Positions 1 to 10,850 of a DNA stretch of 64,000 bases are shown piece by piece (position 1 is the stretch's first letter; each line of letters opens with the position of its first letter). The DNA comes from Candidatus Nitrotoga sp. LAW (GTDB taxonomy: Bacteria; Pseudomonadota; Gammaproteobacteria; Burkholderiales; Gallionellaceae): NCBI GenBank assembly GCA_003402315.1, contig QFXI01000021.1:62001-126000 (forward strand), read 5' to 3'. The notes beneath the pieces were generated by a model. It did no database searches. It was not told where the DNA came from and saw nothing but the letters and a program-made list of their open reading frames with translations. Made by a program: the position numbers and the translations under genes.

Positions 1-337
1 TCCGTATCGTGCCCAATACAGAAAGCCGGTGCGTGTGTATAAGTTTATTGGTCGCTTCTAGCATACGTTCGCCTTCGCCGCTCACCAGGATCAGGGCGCC
101 GATAAAACATCGTTCCGCTAGGTGACGCACAAATTCAATGCCGTCCATGCTTGGCATATTGAGGTCAAGTAATATGACATCCGGGATACAGCCTGGTATT
201 TCATAAGCTGCCAGCGCTGCATCACCTCTTTCAAAACACGATACACGGCCATAGCCCAATTTAGCAAGCGTGCGACCGAGTAACTTGAGCGTGAAAGGAT
301 CGTCGTCAAGTACGAAGATATTTATTAATTTGTTCAT
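1..337 (-). CDS. Response regulator receiver protein, truncated at the window edge (possibly an EAL-type regulator)
   Basis: Reverse-strand translation starts MNKLINIFVLDDDPFTLKLLGRTLAKLGYG...DVILLDLNMPSMDGIEFVRHL; REC acidic cluster and phosphoacceptor D. The start codon overlaps the upstream kinase stop (TAATG). Not given in the ORF track because it runs off the edge. Confidence 0.85.
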   Translation of the reverse strand, partial: MNKLINIFVLDDDPFTLKLLGRTLAKLGYGRVSCFERGDAALAAYEIPGCIPDVILLDLNMPSMDGIEFVRHLAERCFIGALILVSGEGERMLEATNKLIHTHRLSVLGTIR

Positions 338-3300
338 TATGCATTCCTCTTATTACTTTCTGGTTCTAACACCTCATAAGTCCATGTTGCCAAATAATTT
401 TCCACCACGGCCATTTCTTCATTGAAATGACTCATAAGCTCGGCTAAGGCAGCGCTTTCTCCCATATCGTTGCAAGTATGCTCGATTTGTTCGCACAGCT
501 CGCCAAGTTTGTACGCTCCGATGCTACGTGCCGAAGATTTCATCTTGTGTGCCGCTGTACCCACCTCGACGAGCTGCCCAGCGGCATAGTCTGTATTGAG
601 CCCAGTCGCAATACTTACTGTCATTACACTAAAATCCTGCAATAACTCATTAATCACAACCGTATCATTGCCAACTAAATCCTGTAGCACCCGCACATCT
701 ATCGGTCGCTCTATTGCTTCTTTGACCTGAGAAGCAATAGAGCATCGTTTTGCCAAAGGCATCCATTTTTCCAGCATCATTTTGAGATTAGTAAGCCGCA
801 CGGGCTTGGAAAGGTAATCATCCATCCCTGCGGCCTTGCAATATTTCTCTTCATCTTTTAGGGCATTGGCGGTGAGCGCGATAATCGGTGTATGGCTGAT
901 GCCTGTTTTTTCTTCGGCACGTATGGCTGCGGTGAGTTCATAGCCGTCCATATGGGGCATATGTACATCGGTAAGCAATAGCGCATACTCGCCAGTCTTC
1001 CAGCGGTTCAATGCCTCGCGGCCATCACCCGACACTTCGGATGCGAACCCGAGGAGGGCAAGTTGCCGACGGATTACCTGCTGGTTGATTTCGTTATCTT
1101 CGACTACAAGTATTAGCTTTCCTTGATGTACTCCTTCATCACGCGACGGCGCTTCGAAGGCTTCGCAGGGAAGCCCGACTAATTTAGGCGACGTTTCATC
1201 TTTGGCGCGCCCGGCAGCGATTGCCACCGCCTGCAAAATAATCCGCCGCGTGAGTAAATTGCTGTCAACCCATACCAGATCATCTGCTACTTGACGGGGG
1301 CGACGGCGATTGCCCCGACCAATAAGGAACAAACGTATGTCAATCTGTTTATACAAACAGGATATTGCACGCAACTCGTTCAACAACGATGGTGCGCCTA
1401 AGGTATCAAGTATCCATATCCAAATGGGATCAGTTGGTACATCCGCATGCTGCGCTGCATCAATATCTGCCACACGTTGAACTTGTGCACCGGCATAGGT
1501 GAGTTGTGCCGCGATGTCGGCGGTCAATCCAGTATCATGCCCAATCAGCAGGCACGGTAACCCGTCCACCGGTGAATGCACCATTTCCGATTGTGGCACG
1601 ACTTCAAACGGCAAATACACGGTGAAGGTGCTGCCTACACCCAATTCACTTTGGACGCTGATCTCACCGGCCATCATGTGAACAAGTTGCCTCGATATGG
1701 CTAATCCCAATCCAGTTCCGCCAAATAGTCGCTTAGTGGAGGAATCAGCCTGTTCGAAAGGTGTAAATAGGCGAGACTGAGTAGCCTCATCCATGCCGAT
1801 GCCATTGTCACGGACGGTGAATTCCAACCAAACCCGACCCGCTTCACGTCTGGATATCCGAACGCGCACCATTACTTGACCAAGGCGGTTTTGCACGTTT
1901 GAAAATTTCAGGGCATTGTTGATCAAGTTCGTTAGTATCTGGTGCAGACGCAATGCATCCCCTAGAACATTAGGGATCTCTGGATCAACAAACAGGGTCA
2001 ACTCTATTTGCTTATGCTGAGCCATATAGTCAAACATTGAGCTAGCCTTTTCCACTACGTCCTCTATGGACAAGCACTCTTGCTCGAGTTCGAGCTTACC
2101 GGCCTCAATTTTAGAAAAATCGAGAATGTCTTCGATGATGCCGAGTAGTATGTATGCCGACTCACGGATCAGCCTGGCCATCTCGGCTTGATGGCCATTG
2201 AGACTGGTTTGCGTGAGCACATCCAACATACCAATGACGCCATTCATCGGGGTACGAATCTCATGGCTCATCACAGCGAGGAAATCTGATTTGCTTCGGT
2301 TGGCAGATTCAGCAGCCTCTTTTGCATTTTGCAGCAATTCGTCTGCCTGCTTGCGCGCCGTAATATCGCGCAAGACGCCGGTGAAGTGGCGCCGGCCACC
2401 GAGCCACATCTCGTTCACTGCCAGTTCAAGCGGGAAAATGCTGCCATCCTTACGCTGACCTGTCACCTCGCGTCCGCTACCGATGATGTGCGCCTCACCT
2501 GTGGCCCGGTAGCGATCGAGGTGACCATCATGCTGACTGTAATCGGGCTCGGGCATGAGCATCTTGATATTTTGTCCGACGACCTCAGCGGCGGCATAGC
2601 CGAAAATGCGCTCGACAGCACAGTTCATTGTCTCAACCGTGCCATTTTCATTGATGGTGATAATGCCATCCGCCACGGTATCGATGATCGTCTCGAGGCG
2701 AGTGGTACTGTCACACAGGGCTGCCTGTGCTGCGTATTCTTCAGTCACATCACGGAACACCACTACTAATCCAATCACACTACCTTCACGATTACGGATC
2801 GGCGCACAACTGTCGGTGATGGGGTACTCATTACCGTTTCGCGCAATCAGTATCTTGTTGCTTGTCAAGTTGTGAAACACTCCTTTAGCAAGTGCATCCG
2901 AAATCGGAATGACCATAGGTTCACGTGTCTTGTGATTGATGATATGTAAGATTTCATTCACACAATGCCCAGCGGCTTCTGCATGTGTCCAGCCAGTGAG
3001 CTGCTCGGCGACGTAATTTAAACGGGTCACCCGACCATCAATATCGGTGGACAGCACCGCATCACCGATGGAGCTTAGTGTTACGGCGATATTTTCCTCC
3101 TCAATACGCAAGGCGGAAAGGGCAAGCTCCAGTTCGTCCGTGCGTTCTATCACACGCTCTTCCAACTCGGCATTGAGTTTGAGGATTTCCAATTTCGCAT
3201 GTTTGTGCTCGGTGATGTCCTGCACCGTGCCCAGAGAGCGTAAGGGCTGGCCGGTCTCGCTGAATACAGTCTGGCATTGCTCATGGACATATTTGATCCG

Positions 3301-5232
3301 GCCATCCGGAAACAGTAGCCGGTGATCGATCGCATAGTCCTCCTTCGTCTCCAACGATCGTGTGTAAGCAGTTCTCACCGCCTCGCGATCATCCGGGTGG
3401 ATGGCGTTCAGGAAGGACTCATAGGTTGCACTGAATTGCGCCTTGTCGAGCTCGAAGATACGGAAGGTCTCGTCTGACCAGATCAACTGATTGGAGAGAA
3501 AATCCAGTTCCCAGTTACCCAACTTGGCAATACGCTGTGCATTTTTCAGGCGTTGCTCGTTCAATTGCAGGCCTCTTTCCGCCTTCTTGCGCTCGGAGAT
3601 GTCTATCGATATCCCAAGCAGATGTGTGGGATTGCCACCCTCATCCCGCAAAGCGATTTTCCAGGTCTGTAACGTACGGATCTCTCCATTGGCGCGGGTG
3701 ATTGGCTCTTCCGGGATTTCCATGACCTCATGCGAGGCCAACACCTTGCGGTCGGCGGCGGTGAAAAAATCACCCTGCTCCTTCGGCCATAGGTCGTAGT
3801 CACTCTTGCCTATCACGGTTTCCTGGGTGTACCCAGTCTGTTCCACTCCCGCTCGGTTGAACAGTTCTATGCGCAAATCGCTGGCGCGTTTGACGAACAC
3901 CATGACCGGGATGTGTTCGACAATAGCTTCCAGCAACCTGGAAGATTCACGCAACTTTTGGGACATGATGAGGATTTCCTGTTCCGTCCGTTTGCGCACG
4001 TGAATTTCTTCCATCAACCGCTGATTGGCAGCGTCAAGTTCTTGTGTGCGTTTTGTAACTCGTTGCTCGAGCGAGTCATATAAGGATTGCAGGTTTTGGG
4101 TCATGCGATTGAAGGCGTGCGCCAGCAAACTAATTTCATCGACACCTTTTTCACTCACCCGACGTCCCAGATTTCCCTGCGCCACCTCTGCCGCTCCAAT
4201 CGCCAATTCCTGGAGCGGAACCACCAACTTTCTTCCGAAATAAAACGCGGCCATAGCCGAGGACAAAATTACTAAAACCAATGCCCCAAAGGACCAAACG
4301 CGTTGTTGATTCAGGAACGCGAAAGCCTCATCCGCATCCACCTTAATCACCATCCCCCACTCCAGCTCCGGCAAGTAGCGCCACGCGGCTACTACCCGCT
4401 TGCCGCGATAATCCGTTCTTATCCCCGCCCCAGCTTCGCCGGAAAGTGCTTCGAACATCGGGGCATTCTTAACCTGTTGCAGATTCAATTTAAATCTCAT
4501 CGCGGCATCGGGCTGGTTCCTGGTCGGCACGGTAAACAGCGCGGAGTCCCCATCCCACTGGGCGAACATTGCTTCGCCGCTCACCCCTAAACCGACCGTA
4601 TCTTTCGCCACGCGGTAAAACAGTTCGTTGCCAAGCTGCACCGCGAACACCCCCTTAAATTGCCCATCAATCATGATGGGAGCGGCGATGAACATTGCCG
4701 GCCTATTTGATGGCGCATAATCTTCATAACCGGAGATCACCGGTTCCAGTGTCGCGCGCACGTTGCGGAACGCCTGCGCCAATTGCGTATTGCGATAAGG
4801 GCCGTCCAGCAAGTTGGTGGCGAAATCACTTTCATGTTTCTGGGTATAAACGATCTCACCCTGCGGAGTGATCAGGAACACGTCATAGAGCAACCCCATC
4901 TTTTCGATATAACGATCAAAATATTGGTGTGTGCGCGCAGATTCACTGGTATATCTCGCCGCAGTGGATAGGTTGGTGGCATATGTTTTTGATAGATAAT
5001 TCATCTCCTCTGTCACCCGAGGGTCGAGCGCCAGATACCGCACATTCTGTAGCCGCTCCGCCAGGTAGCTTTTAACCTCTGTCGCCTTCTTAGCCGCCAA
5101 AGCGGCCATCCTGCCCAGCACCTCTGCGCGCAATGTCGTTTCATTCTGTTGCAAGTTGATATAACCGAACACTACCAGCGGCATCACGGACACCAGCAGA
5201 AAAAGCAACAAGAGATGCCGGGAGATTTTCAT
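337..5232 (-). CDS. Hybrid sensor histidine kinase: periplasmic Cache-like sensor, HAMP, multiple PAS, HisKA, HATPase_c, REC, HPt
   Basis: HAMP-like region after second TM; repeated PAS motifs; H-box FLAVMSHEIRTPMNGVIG; GTGLGLAISRQLV; REC LLTDVHMPHMDGYEL; HPt AAHKMKSSARSIGA. Confidence 0.93.
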   Translation of the reverse strand: MKISRHLLLLFLLVSVMPLVVFGYINLQQNETTLRAEVLGRMAALAAKKATEVKSYLAERLQNVRYLALDPRVTEEMNYLSKTYATNLSTAARYTSESARTHQYFDRYIEKMGLLYDVFLITPQGEIVYTQKHESDFATNLLDGPYRNTQLAQAFRNVRATLEPVISGYEDYAPSNRPAMFIAAPIMIDGQFKGVFAVQLGNELFYRVAKDTVGLGVSGEAMFAQWDGDSALFTVPTRNQPDAAMRFKLNLQQVKNAPMFEALSGEAGAGIRTDYRGKRVVAAWRYLPELEWGMVIKVDADEAFAFLNQQRVWSFGALVLVILSSAMAAFYFGRKLVVPLQELAIGAAEVAQGNLGRRVSEKGVDEISLLAHAFNRMTQNLQSLYDSLEQRVTKRTQELDAANQRLMEEIHVRKRTEQEILIMSQKLRESSRLLEAIVEHIPVMVFVKRASDLRIELFNRAGVEQTGYTQETVIGKSDYDLWPKEQGDFFTAADRKVLASHEVMEIPEEPITRANGEIRTLQTWKIALRDEGGNPTHLLGISIDISERKKAERGLQLNEQRLKNAQRIAKLGNWELDFLSNQLIWSDETFRIFELDKAQFSATYESFLNAIHPDDREAVRTAYTRSLETKEDYAIDHRLLFPDGRIKYVHEQCQTVFSETGQPLRSLGTVQDITEHKHAKLEILKLNAELEERVIERTDELELALSALRIEEENIAVTLSSIGDAVLSTDIDGRVTRLNYVAEQLTGWTHAEAAGHCVNEILHIINHKTREPMVIPISDALAKGVFHNLTSNKILIARNGNEYPITDSCAPIRNREGSVIGLVVVFRDVTEEYAAQAALCDSTTRLETIIDTVADGIITINENGTVETMNCAVERIFGYAAAEVVGQNIKMLMPEPDYSQHDGHLDRYRATGEAHIIGSGREVTGQRKDGSIFPLELAVNEMWLGGRRHFTGVLRDITARKQADELLQNAKEAAESANRSKSDFLAVMSHEIRTPMNGVIGMLDVLTQTSLNGHQAEMARLIRESAYILLGIIEDILDFSKIEAGKLELEQECLSIEDVVEKASSMFDYMAQHKQIELTLFVDPEIPNVLGDALRLHQILTNLINNALKFSNVQNRLGQVMVRVRISRREAGRVWLEFTVRDNGIGMDEATQSRLFTPFEQADSSTKRLFGGTGLGLAISRQLVHMMAGEISVQSELGVGSTFTVYLPFEVVPQSEMVHSPVDGLPCLLIGHDTGLTADIAAQLTYAGAQVQRVADIDAAQHADVPTDPIWIWILDTLGAPSLLNELRAISCLYKQIDIRLFLIGRGNRRRPRQVADDLVWVDSNLLTRRIILQAVAIAAGRAKDETSPKLVGLPCEAFEAPSRDEGVHQGKLILVVEDNEINQQVIRRQLALLGFASEVSGDGREALNRWKTGEYALLLTDVHMPHMDGYELTAAIRAEEKTGISHTPIIALTANALKDEEKYCKAAGMDDYLSKPVRLTNLKMMLEKWMPLAKRCSIASQVKEAIERPIDVRVLQDLVGNDTVVINELLQDFSVMTVSIATGLNTDYAAGQLVEVGTAAHKMKSSARSIGAYKLGELCEQIEHTCNDMGESAALAELMSHFNEEMAVVENYLATWTYEVLEPESNKRNA

Positions 5233-6461
5233 GGCACGCCTCTCACCATCGCGGTCTGCTCGGAATGTGGCATGAAGAATGGGAACGGTGCGGGCATAAT
5301 GCTGCCCTCAGAGTGCCAGACGATATCGAACTGTCCGTCGGTGCGCGCACGACCGATGCGCGCCTGCTTCCACAGGTGCCCCGTGTCACTATCCACCGCC
5401 ACGATGCCGTCCGGCGCATTTAACGTCTGCTGTGACACGAATGTTTTAACGACAGCCATATCCAGTGTCTCCGCCTGGCGTAGAGCGTTCACCCACAGCC
5501 TCACCCCGATGTAAGCCGCTTCCATCGGATCATCCAATACCCGCTCCTGGCCGAAGCGGTGGCGGAAGCGTTCGATGAAATCGCGGTTCTCCTTGCTCTG
5601 CACGCTCTGGAAGTAATTCCATGCCGCATAATGTCCCACCATCATCTCCGGCCCCATCGTTTTCAGTTCTATCTCGGCGATGCTGGTGGAGAACACCGGG
5701 ATGTCTTCGGAGCGGATACCTGCCTGGCGCAGCACACGGAAGAAATGCCGATTGCTGTCACCGTTCAGTGTGTTCAACACGAAGTCCGGATGTTGTGTTT
5801 TAATCTCGTGAACAATCGCACCCAGGTTCTGTTCTCCCAGCGGTACATAGCGCTCCGCCACCAGCTGCCCACCCAGTGCGACGAGGAGTTTTTTGGTGAT
5901 CTGATTCGCAGTACGCGGAAACACATAATCAGAACCGACCAGATAAGCGCGTTTGCCGCGCTGCTGTAACGCCCAAGTCACCATCGGGACGAGCTGCTGA
6001 TTGGGTGCCGCGCCCGTATAGATAATGTCCGGCGAGTGCTCAAAACCCTCGTACTGCACCGGATAGAACAACAGATGATGGTGCTTCTCGACCACCGCTT
6101 TAACCGCTTTGCGGCAAGTGGATGTCCAGCAACCGAACAGCGCCTGCACGCCGTCCTGCGTAATCAGTTTTTCAGCCTGTTGCGCGCAATATGTCGCATC
6201 TGAACGGCAATCAGTAACGATCATCTCGATCGGCGCACCGTTCACCCCGCCCGATTGATTCGCTTCTTCTACTGCCAGCCGCAGCGCATCCACCAGCGGT
6301 ACTTCGCTCACCGCCATCGTGCCGCTGAGTGAGTGCAGTACACCAATTTTTATGCTCTGCTTAGCGCGATTAAATTGGCTATATATCTGTACGACGAGAA
6401 ACAAAGCCACCATCACAGCGATAACAAACAAAAAATTTTTTCTAAAAAACAAATTTTTCAT
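5229..6461 (-). CDS. UrtA/FmdD/AmiC-like (Peripla_BP_5) substrate-binding protein, probably membrane-anchored
   Basis: N-terminal hydrophobic segment then IKIGVLHSLSGTMAVSE...ALFGCWTSTCRKAVKAVVEKHHHLLFYPVQYEG, typical of urea/short-chain amide binding proteins; overlaps the kinase gene by 4 nt. Confidence 0.85.
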   Translation of the reverse strand: MKNLFFRKNFLFVIAVMVALFLVVQIYSQFNRAKQSIKIGVLHSLSGTMAVSEVPLVDALRLAVEEANQSGGVNGAPIEMIVTDCRSDATYCAQQAEKLITQDGVQALFGCWTSTCRKAVKAVVEKHHHLLFYPVQYEGFEHSPDIIYTGAAPNQQLVPMVTWALQQRGKRAYLVGSDYVFPRTANQITKKLLVALGGQLVAERYVPLGEQNLGAIVHEIKTQHPDFVLNTLNGDSNRHFFRVLRQAGIRSEDIPVFSTSIAEIELKTMGPEMMVGHYAAWNYFQSVQSKENRDFIERFRHRFGQERVLDDPMEAAYIGVRLWVNALRQAETLDMAVVKTFVSQQTLNAPDGIVAVDSDTGHLWKQARIGRARTDGQFDIVWHSEGSIMPAPFPFFMPHSEQTAMVRGVP

Positions 6462-6654
6462 TATCAGACCTGATTCGTACTCAGCTGCTACTGTGGCAAT
6501 CCCGTGGGGAAAATGGTGCCATTCTAAACTGATAATAAAATTATCAAAGATTTAGCGACAATTTTTCAGAAATCTTTAACAAATGGAAAAATTCACTAGT
6601 GCCCGGTTAAAAACGACCCCATCACTCTGGAATCCTTATTTTATGCAGCATACA

Positions 6655-7150
6655 GCGATTTTGAGAGTGTCTCCGACTTGAACGGCGAGTCCACCTTTTG
6701 TTGATTGCAGCAACGGGCGCTATCTATGCCATGGATCAAGCCTACGTCGATTTCGTGCGTCTGCATCGACTGCACTTGATGGGGAATTCCTTCGTGACGC
6801 GCGCCAAGTCGAATCTCGATGCGCACCGGATGTATTTTGCTAAGATGGACTAGAGTTTGGGCATCATCTGCGATCAGACAATTACGCTCGATAGGTTTTA
6901 CACCCAACAGAATTACCCAGGGCCGTTGCGGAGTATTCGATTCAAAGACCCAGAAATGGGCAAGACACTAGTATTTCTGACCAATAACTTTACGTTACCA
7001 ACGGCAACGATCTGCACGCTCTACAAGAGCCGCTAGCAGGTGGGTTGTTCTTCAAGGGGCCGCATCGTCGTATCCAACGTTTCTATGGTACATCAGAGAA
7101 TGCGGGAAAATCGCAAATCTGGATCGCCGTTTTGGTTTATGTGGAAGAAA
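6655..7150 (+). pseudogene. IS4-family transposase remnant (internal stops, N-terminus missing)
   Basis: Fragments IYAMDQAYVDFVRLHRLHLMGNSFVTRAKSNLDAHRMYF / GIICDQTITLDRFYTQQNYPGPLRSIRFKDPEMGKTLVFLTNNFTLPTATICTLYKSR*QVGLFFKG / QRFYGTSENAGKSQIWIAV; stops after KMD and in KSR*QV. Confidence 0.8.
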
Positions 7151-7289
7151 AACTAGAAGACTGCCAAAACTGCACTTTGCCGTTCAGAGCAGAAATACCC
7201 TTCATTGCTTGGAATTCAATGTCAATCATGGCTTTCAACGGTTCGCCCTTTCATTTAACCGAGCAGCAATAATTTAACTAATAACCTCA

Positions 7290-8711
7290 TTATTGCTTAT
7301 CCAATCCCAATTCTTGAATCTTGCGTGTCATCGTATTACGCCCCATACCCAGAAGTGCCGCAGCTTCTATGCGCTTACCATCAGTGTGTTTTAGTGCCTG
7401 GGTGATAAGTGTGCGTTCGAACTGCTGGTTTAAACTGTCTAGTATATTTTGATCACCACGTTGCAATGCAAGCGCGACCTGCAAACCTAATTCGCAACGC
7501 CAATCGTTGGATGGGACATCAGCGACGGCAGACGCCTCTCGCCATTCAAGTGGCAAGTCGGCAATTTCTATCTGTTGTGATGGCGTCATTACAGTGAGCC
7601 AGTGGCAGAGATTTTCCAGTTGCCGCACATTGCCGGGGAAATTCTGTGTCGCAAGATAATTCAGTGTGTCCTCGCTGAAGGTTTTTTGTTCAACAGAAAG
7701 TTCACCTGCTTTTTTCTGCAAAAAATATTTCGCCAGCAAGGGAATATCCACACGCCGTTCACGTAGTGGAGGCAAACGCAGGCGGATGACATTGAGTCGG
7801 TGAAATAAATCTTCACGGAACAAACCTTCTTTTACCCGCTCATCAAGATTTTGATGCGTGGCTGCAATAATGCGTACATTCGTTTTAATCGGCTGATGCC
7901 CTCCAACGCGATAATAATTTTTGTCTGACAGTACGCGCAATAAACGTGTTTGCAGCTCCGCCGGCATGTCGCCGATTTCGTCAAGAAACAGTGTGCCTCC
8001 TTCGGCTTGCTCAAAACGACCACGGCGGGTGCTAGCCGCGCCGGTAAACGCACCGCGCTCATGGCCAAACAACTCCGATTCGAGCAAATCTTTGGGAATA
8101 GCCGCAGTGTTAATGGCGATGAAGGGTTCGTTGGCGCGCGGGCTGTGACGGTGCAGAGCTTGTGCTACCAGCTCCTTGCCGGTGCCGGATTCACCGTTGA
8201 TAATCACGGTTGCATGGGAGTGTGCGAGCCGCCCAATAGCGCGGAATACTTCCTGCATCGCCGGTGCTTGCCCCAGGATATCAGGTGCAGGTGCGGCTGA
8301 TTGCTCTTCTGTAGGTGCATCAGTACGCAGGCTTTGTTCTAATGCGCGGCGGATTAATGCGACAGCCTGGTCGACATCAAACGGTTTGGGCAGATACTCA
8401 AATGCTCCGCCTTGAAATGCCGACACCGCACTTTCCAGATCTGAATAAGCAGTCATGATAATGACTGGCAAACTCGGAATCCTTTCCCGTATTTTTTGCA
8501 AAAAATCCAGTCCAGAGCTGCCGGGCATACGGATATCACTAATGACGACTTGCGGCGTATTGTGCCGCAGCGCGGCTAAAGCCTCATCGGCCGAGGCGAA
8601 GCTTGTAAAGTTAATATCCGAACGTGTCAAAGCTTTTTCCAGAACCCAGCGTATGGAACGGTCATCGTCAATGACCCAAACAGGTTTCATATTGGCTCCC
8701 ATTTTGTTCAC
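7290..8711 (-). CDS. ntrC: Nitrogen regulation protein NR(I), sigma-54 dependent response regulator
   Basis: REC domain, GESGTGKELVAQALH, GAFTGA, C-terminal HTH; directly downstream of an NtrB-like kinase. Confidence 0.95.
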   Translation of the reverse strand: MNKMGANMKPVWVIDDDRSIRWVLEKALTRSDINFTSFASADEALAALRHNTPQVVISDIRMPGSSGLDFLQKIRERIPSLPVIIMTAYSDLESAVSAFQGGAFEYLPKPFDVDQAVALIRRALEQSLRTDAPTEEQSAAPAPDILGQAPAMQEVFRAIGRLAHSHATVIINGESGTGKELVAQALHRHSPRANEPFIAINTAAIPKDLLESELFGHERGAFTGAASTRRGRFEQAEGGTLFLDEIGDMPAELQTRLLRVLSDKNYYRVGGHQPIKTNVRIIAATHQNLDERVKEGLFREDLFHRLNVIRLRLPPLRERRVDIPLLAKYFLQKKAGELSVEQKTFSEDTLNYLATQNFPGNVRQLENLCHWLTVMTPSQQIEIADLPLEWREASAVADVPSNDWRCELGLQVALALQRGDQNILDSLNQQFERTLITQALKHTDGKRIEAAALLGMGRNTMTRKIQELGLDKQ

Positions 8712-8712
8712 T

Positions 8713-9765
8713 TTATTTTAGTGGCAACATTACAGAGAAGCACGTACGTCCCGGTTCACTGTCAAACTCTATACTGCCTTCATGTTGGCTGACAAAATCT
8801 TGCGCCAGGGTCAATCCCAGGCCATGACCATTGTCACGGCCAGTGACCAGTGGATAAAATATCTTATCTTGCAAATGTAAGGGGATGCCCGGGCCATCGT
8901 CGATGACCTGAACGATTACCGCCAAGCGATGGCGTTTTTTCATCAATGTTATTTGTCGCGAGATGCGTGTGCGTAGCACAATATTGCCTTGTCCCTGCAT
9001 AGACTGCGCAGCATTACGTACAAGATTGAGGATTGCCTGGATAAGTTGCTCCTTGTCGCCCGTGAGTACTGGCAGGCTGATGTCGTAATCACGCCGGATA
9101 GACAATTTTTCTGGAAATTCAGCTAGAACCACGCTACGCACCCGTTCAAGTACTTCATGAATGTTAAGGGAGGAACATAAATTGGGTTTATGTTGCGGGG
9201 TAAGCAGTTTTTCCATTAGCGAAACCAAACGGTCAGTTTCCTGAATGACGACCTGAGTGTATTCGCGTAAACCGGGTTTCTCTAGTTCATGTTCCAGCAA
9301 TTGTGCAGCACCCCGTATGCCACCCAACGGGTTCTTGATTTCATGTGCCAAGTTGCGTAGCAAAAGGCGATTAGCTTGAGTCTGATCTAACATCTGTTCT
9401 TCGCGCGCTAATTTTAGCGAGCGATCAATCGTATGAAATTCAAGTAGCAAATAGTTGTTTAATTGCAGTGGCGTGGCGGCGCAACGCAAATGCAACTTGC
9501 CATGTGGCGGTATGCCCAGCATCAGGTCATGTTCAATATAACTGGCGTTATTGGTTACTGCATGCTGCATTGCAGCGGTAAGTTGCTCAGTGTGGGTAAA
9601 AATATGCTGTATCGGGTAACCGATCAGGCTTTTGCTACTTAAGGCAAACAGGTTTTCCGCAGCCGAATTAAGATAAGTGATATGCGATTGCTCATCCAGC
9701 AAAATAACTGCCGTAGCAAGGTATTCAAAGGTAGGTAGAAAGGTGTCGGCTACAAGCATTTTCAC
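8713..9765 (-). CDS. ntrB: Nitrogen regulation sensor kinase NR(II)
   Basis: PAS plus H-box NLAHEIKNPLGGIRGAAQLLEHEL; HATPase motif GHGLGLTLAQDFV; pairs with ntrC. Confidence 0.94.
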   Translation of the reverse strand: MKMLVADTFLPTFEYLATAVILLDEQSHITYLNSAAENLFALSSKSLIGYPIQHIFTHTEQLTAAMQHAVTNNASYIEHDLMLGIPPHGKLHLRCAATPLQLNNYLLLEFHTIDRSLKLAREEQMLDQTQANRLLLRNLAHEIKNPLGGIRGAAQLLEHELEKPGLREYTQVVIQETDRLVSLMEKLLTPQHKPNLCSSLNIHEVLERVRSVVLAEFPEKLSIRRDYDISLPVLTGDKEQLIQAILNLVRNAAQSMQGQGNIVLRTRISRQITLMKKRHRLAVIVQVIDDGPGIPLHLQDKIFYPLVTGRDNGHGLGLTLAQDFVSQHEGSIEFDSEPGRTCFSVMLPLK

Positions 9766-9987
9766 TCTTTGAAATAATTACTCCATGGTTTATTAAAAAA
9801 TCTATCGCCCGCCTAAACACGGGTTGGGCGATAGATATACAGAATGGTTTCATCAGATTTGTTTTTTAAAAAATTGCAATAATTACAAAAAATTCACCGC
9901 AAATTTACAGTAAAGCAAAACCAGATTTTATTTTATTGTGACGGCTACCATTCCGGCAACCGTCACATTGATGCACCGTAACTATCT

Positions 9988-10809
9988 TTACAATTGAGCA
10001 TGTTTGTTCGTTCTGCCATATGTAGCATACAAGAGCATACCGGTACAAATCGAACCTCCAATTAAATTTCCCAGGGTAACCGGAACTTGATTCCAGAACC
10101 ACCATTGATAAACACTGATGTCAGCACCCAATAGAATTGCGGTAGGTATTACGAACATATTGACGACACAGTGTTCAAACCCTAGTGCAAAAAATGTCAT
10201 GATTGGCAGCCAGGGAGCAATGATTTTTCCAATCGTTGAAGTAGAGATCAAACCTAACACTACGCCCAAAGTCACCATCCAATTACAGAGAATGCCATTG
10301 ATCAAGGCAGCGAGCCAGCCAATTGAACCTGCGTGCTGGTAAGCAAGTGTTTTAGCCTGAGCGACCGCAATAATTTTTTCTGCCAATCGGCCACCCGGGG
10401 CAGGCGAAGTTCCAGTCAGTGCCAAGGCCAGCAACCCACCAAAAAACAGGCTGCCCAGCAAATTCCCTAGAAAAACCCAGCCCCAATTCCGCAACATTTC
10501 CCTGCCACTTATTTTTCCATCAGCGACACTCATCGGTAGCAACGCAAAGCTGCCTGTCACCAATTCCAATCCGAGTAGTACGATCATCACGAAGCCGACG
10601 GGGAAAATAACCCCCATCACCAGTGCAGCAGCGCCTCCCGTAAATCCATCTGAGACCCTGAACGCAAGTGCAGCCGCAAAACCCAGCAGCACCCCGGAAA
10701 GAAAACCCCGAAGCAGCATATCCCTAACACTAAGCGATGCTTTTTTTTCGCCGACAACAACAAGTTGCTCGATTAACTTGATAGGTTGCACGTAATCCAT
10801 TTTCATCAC
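9988..10809 (-). CDS. nirC: Formate/nitrite transporter family protein (NirC-like)
   Basis: Multi-TM FNT family sequence (GFEHCVVNMFVIPTAILLGADIS); adjacent to nirBD. Confidence 0.9.
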   Translation of the reverse strand: MMKMDYVQPIKLIEQLVVVGEKKASLSVRDMLLRGFLSGVLLGFAAALAFRVSDGFTGGAAALVMGVIFPVGFVMIVLLGLELVTGSFALLPMSVADGKISGREMLRNWGWVFLGNLLGSLFFGGLLALALTGTSPAPGGRLAEKIIAVAQAKTLAYQHAGSIGWLAALINGILCNWMVTLGVVLGLISTSTIGKIIAPWLPIMTFFALGFEHCVVNMFVIPTAILLGADISVYQWWFWNQVPVTLGNLIGGSICTGMLLYATYGRTNKHAQL

Positions 10810-10850
10810 CTTTAACGTTATGAAATTAACCTTCGGATAATTCTGTAACT

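Noticed and set aside
2198-5514. Many plus-strand ORFs opposite the hybrid kinase
   Set aside because: Shadow ORFs; no motif, and the minus strand is unambiguously coding.
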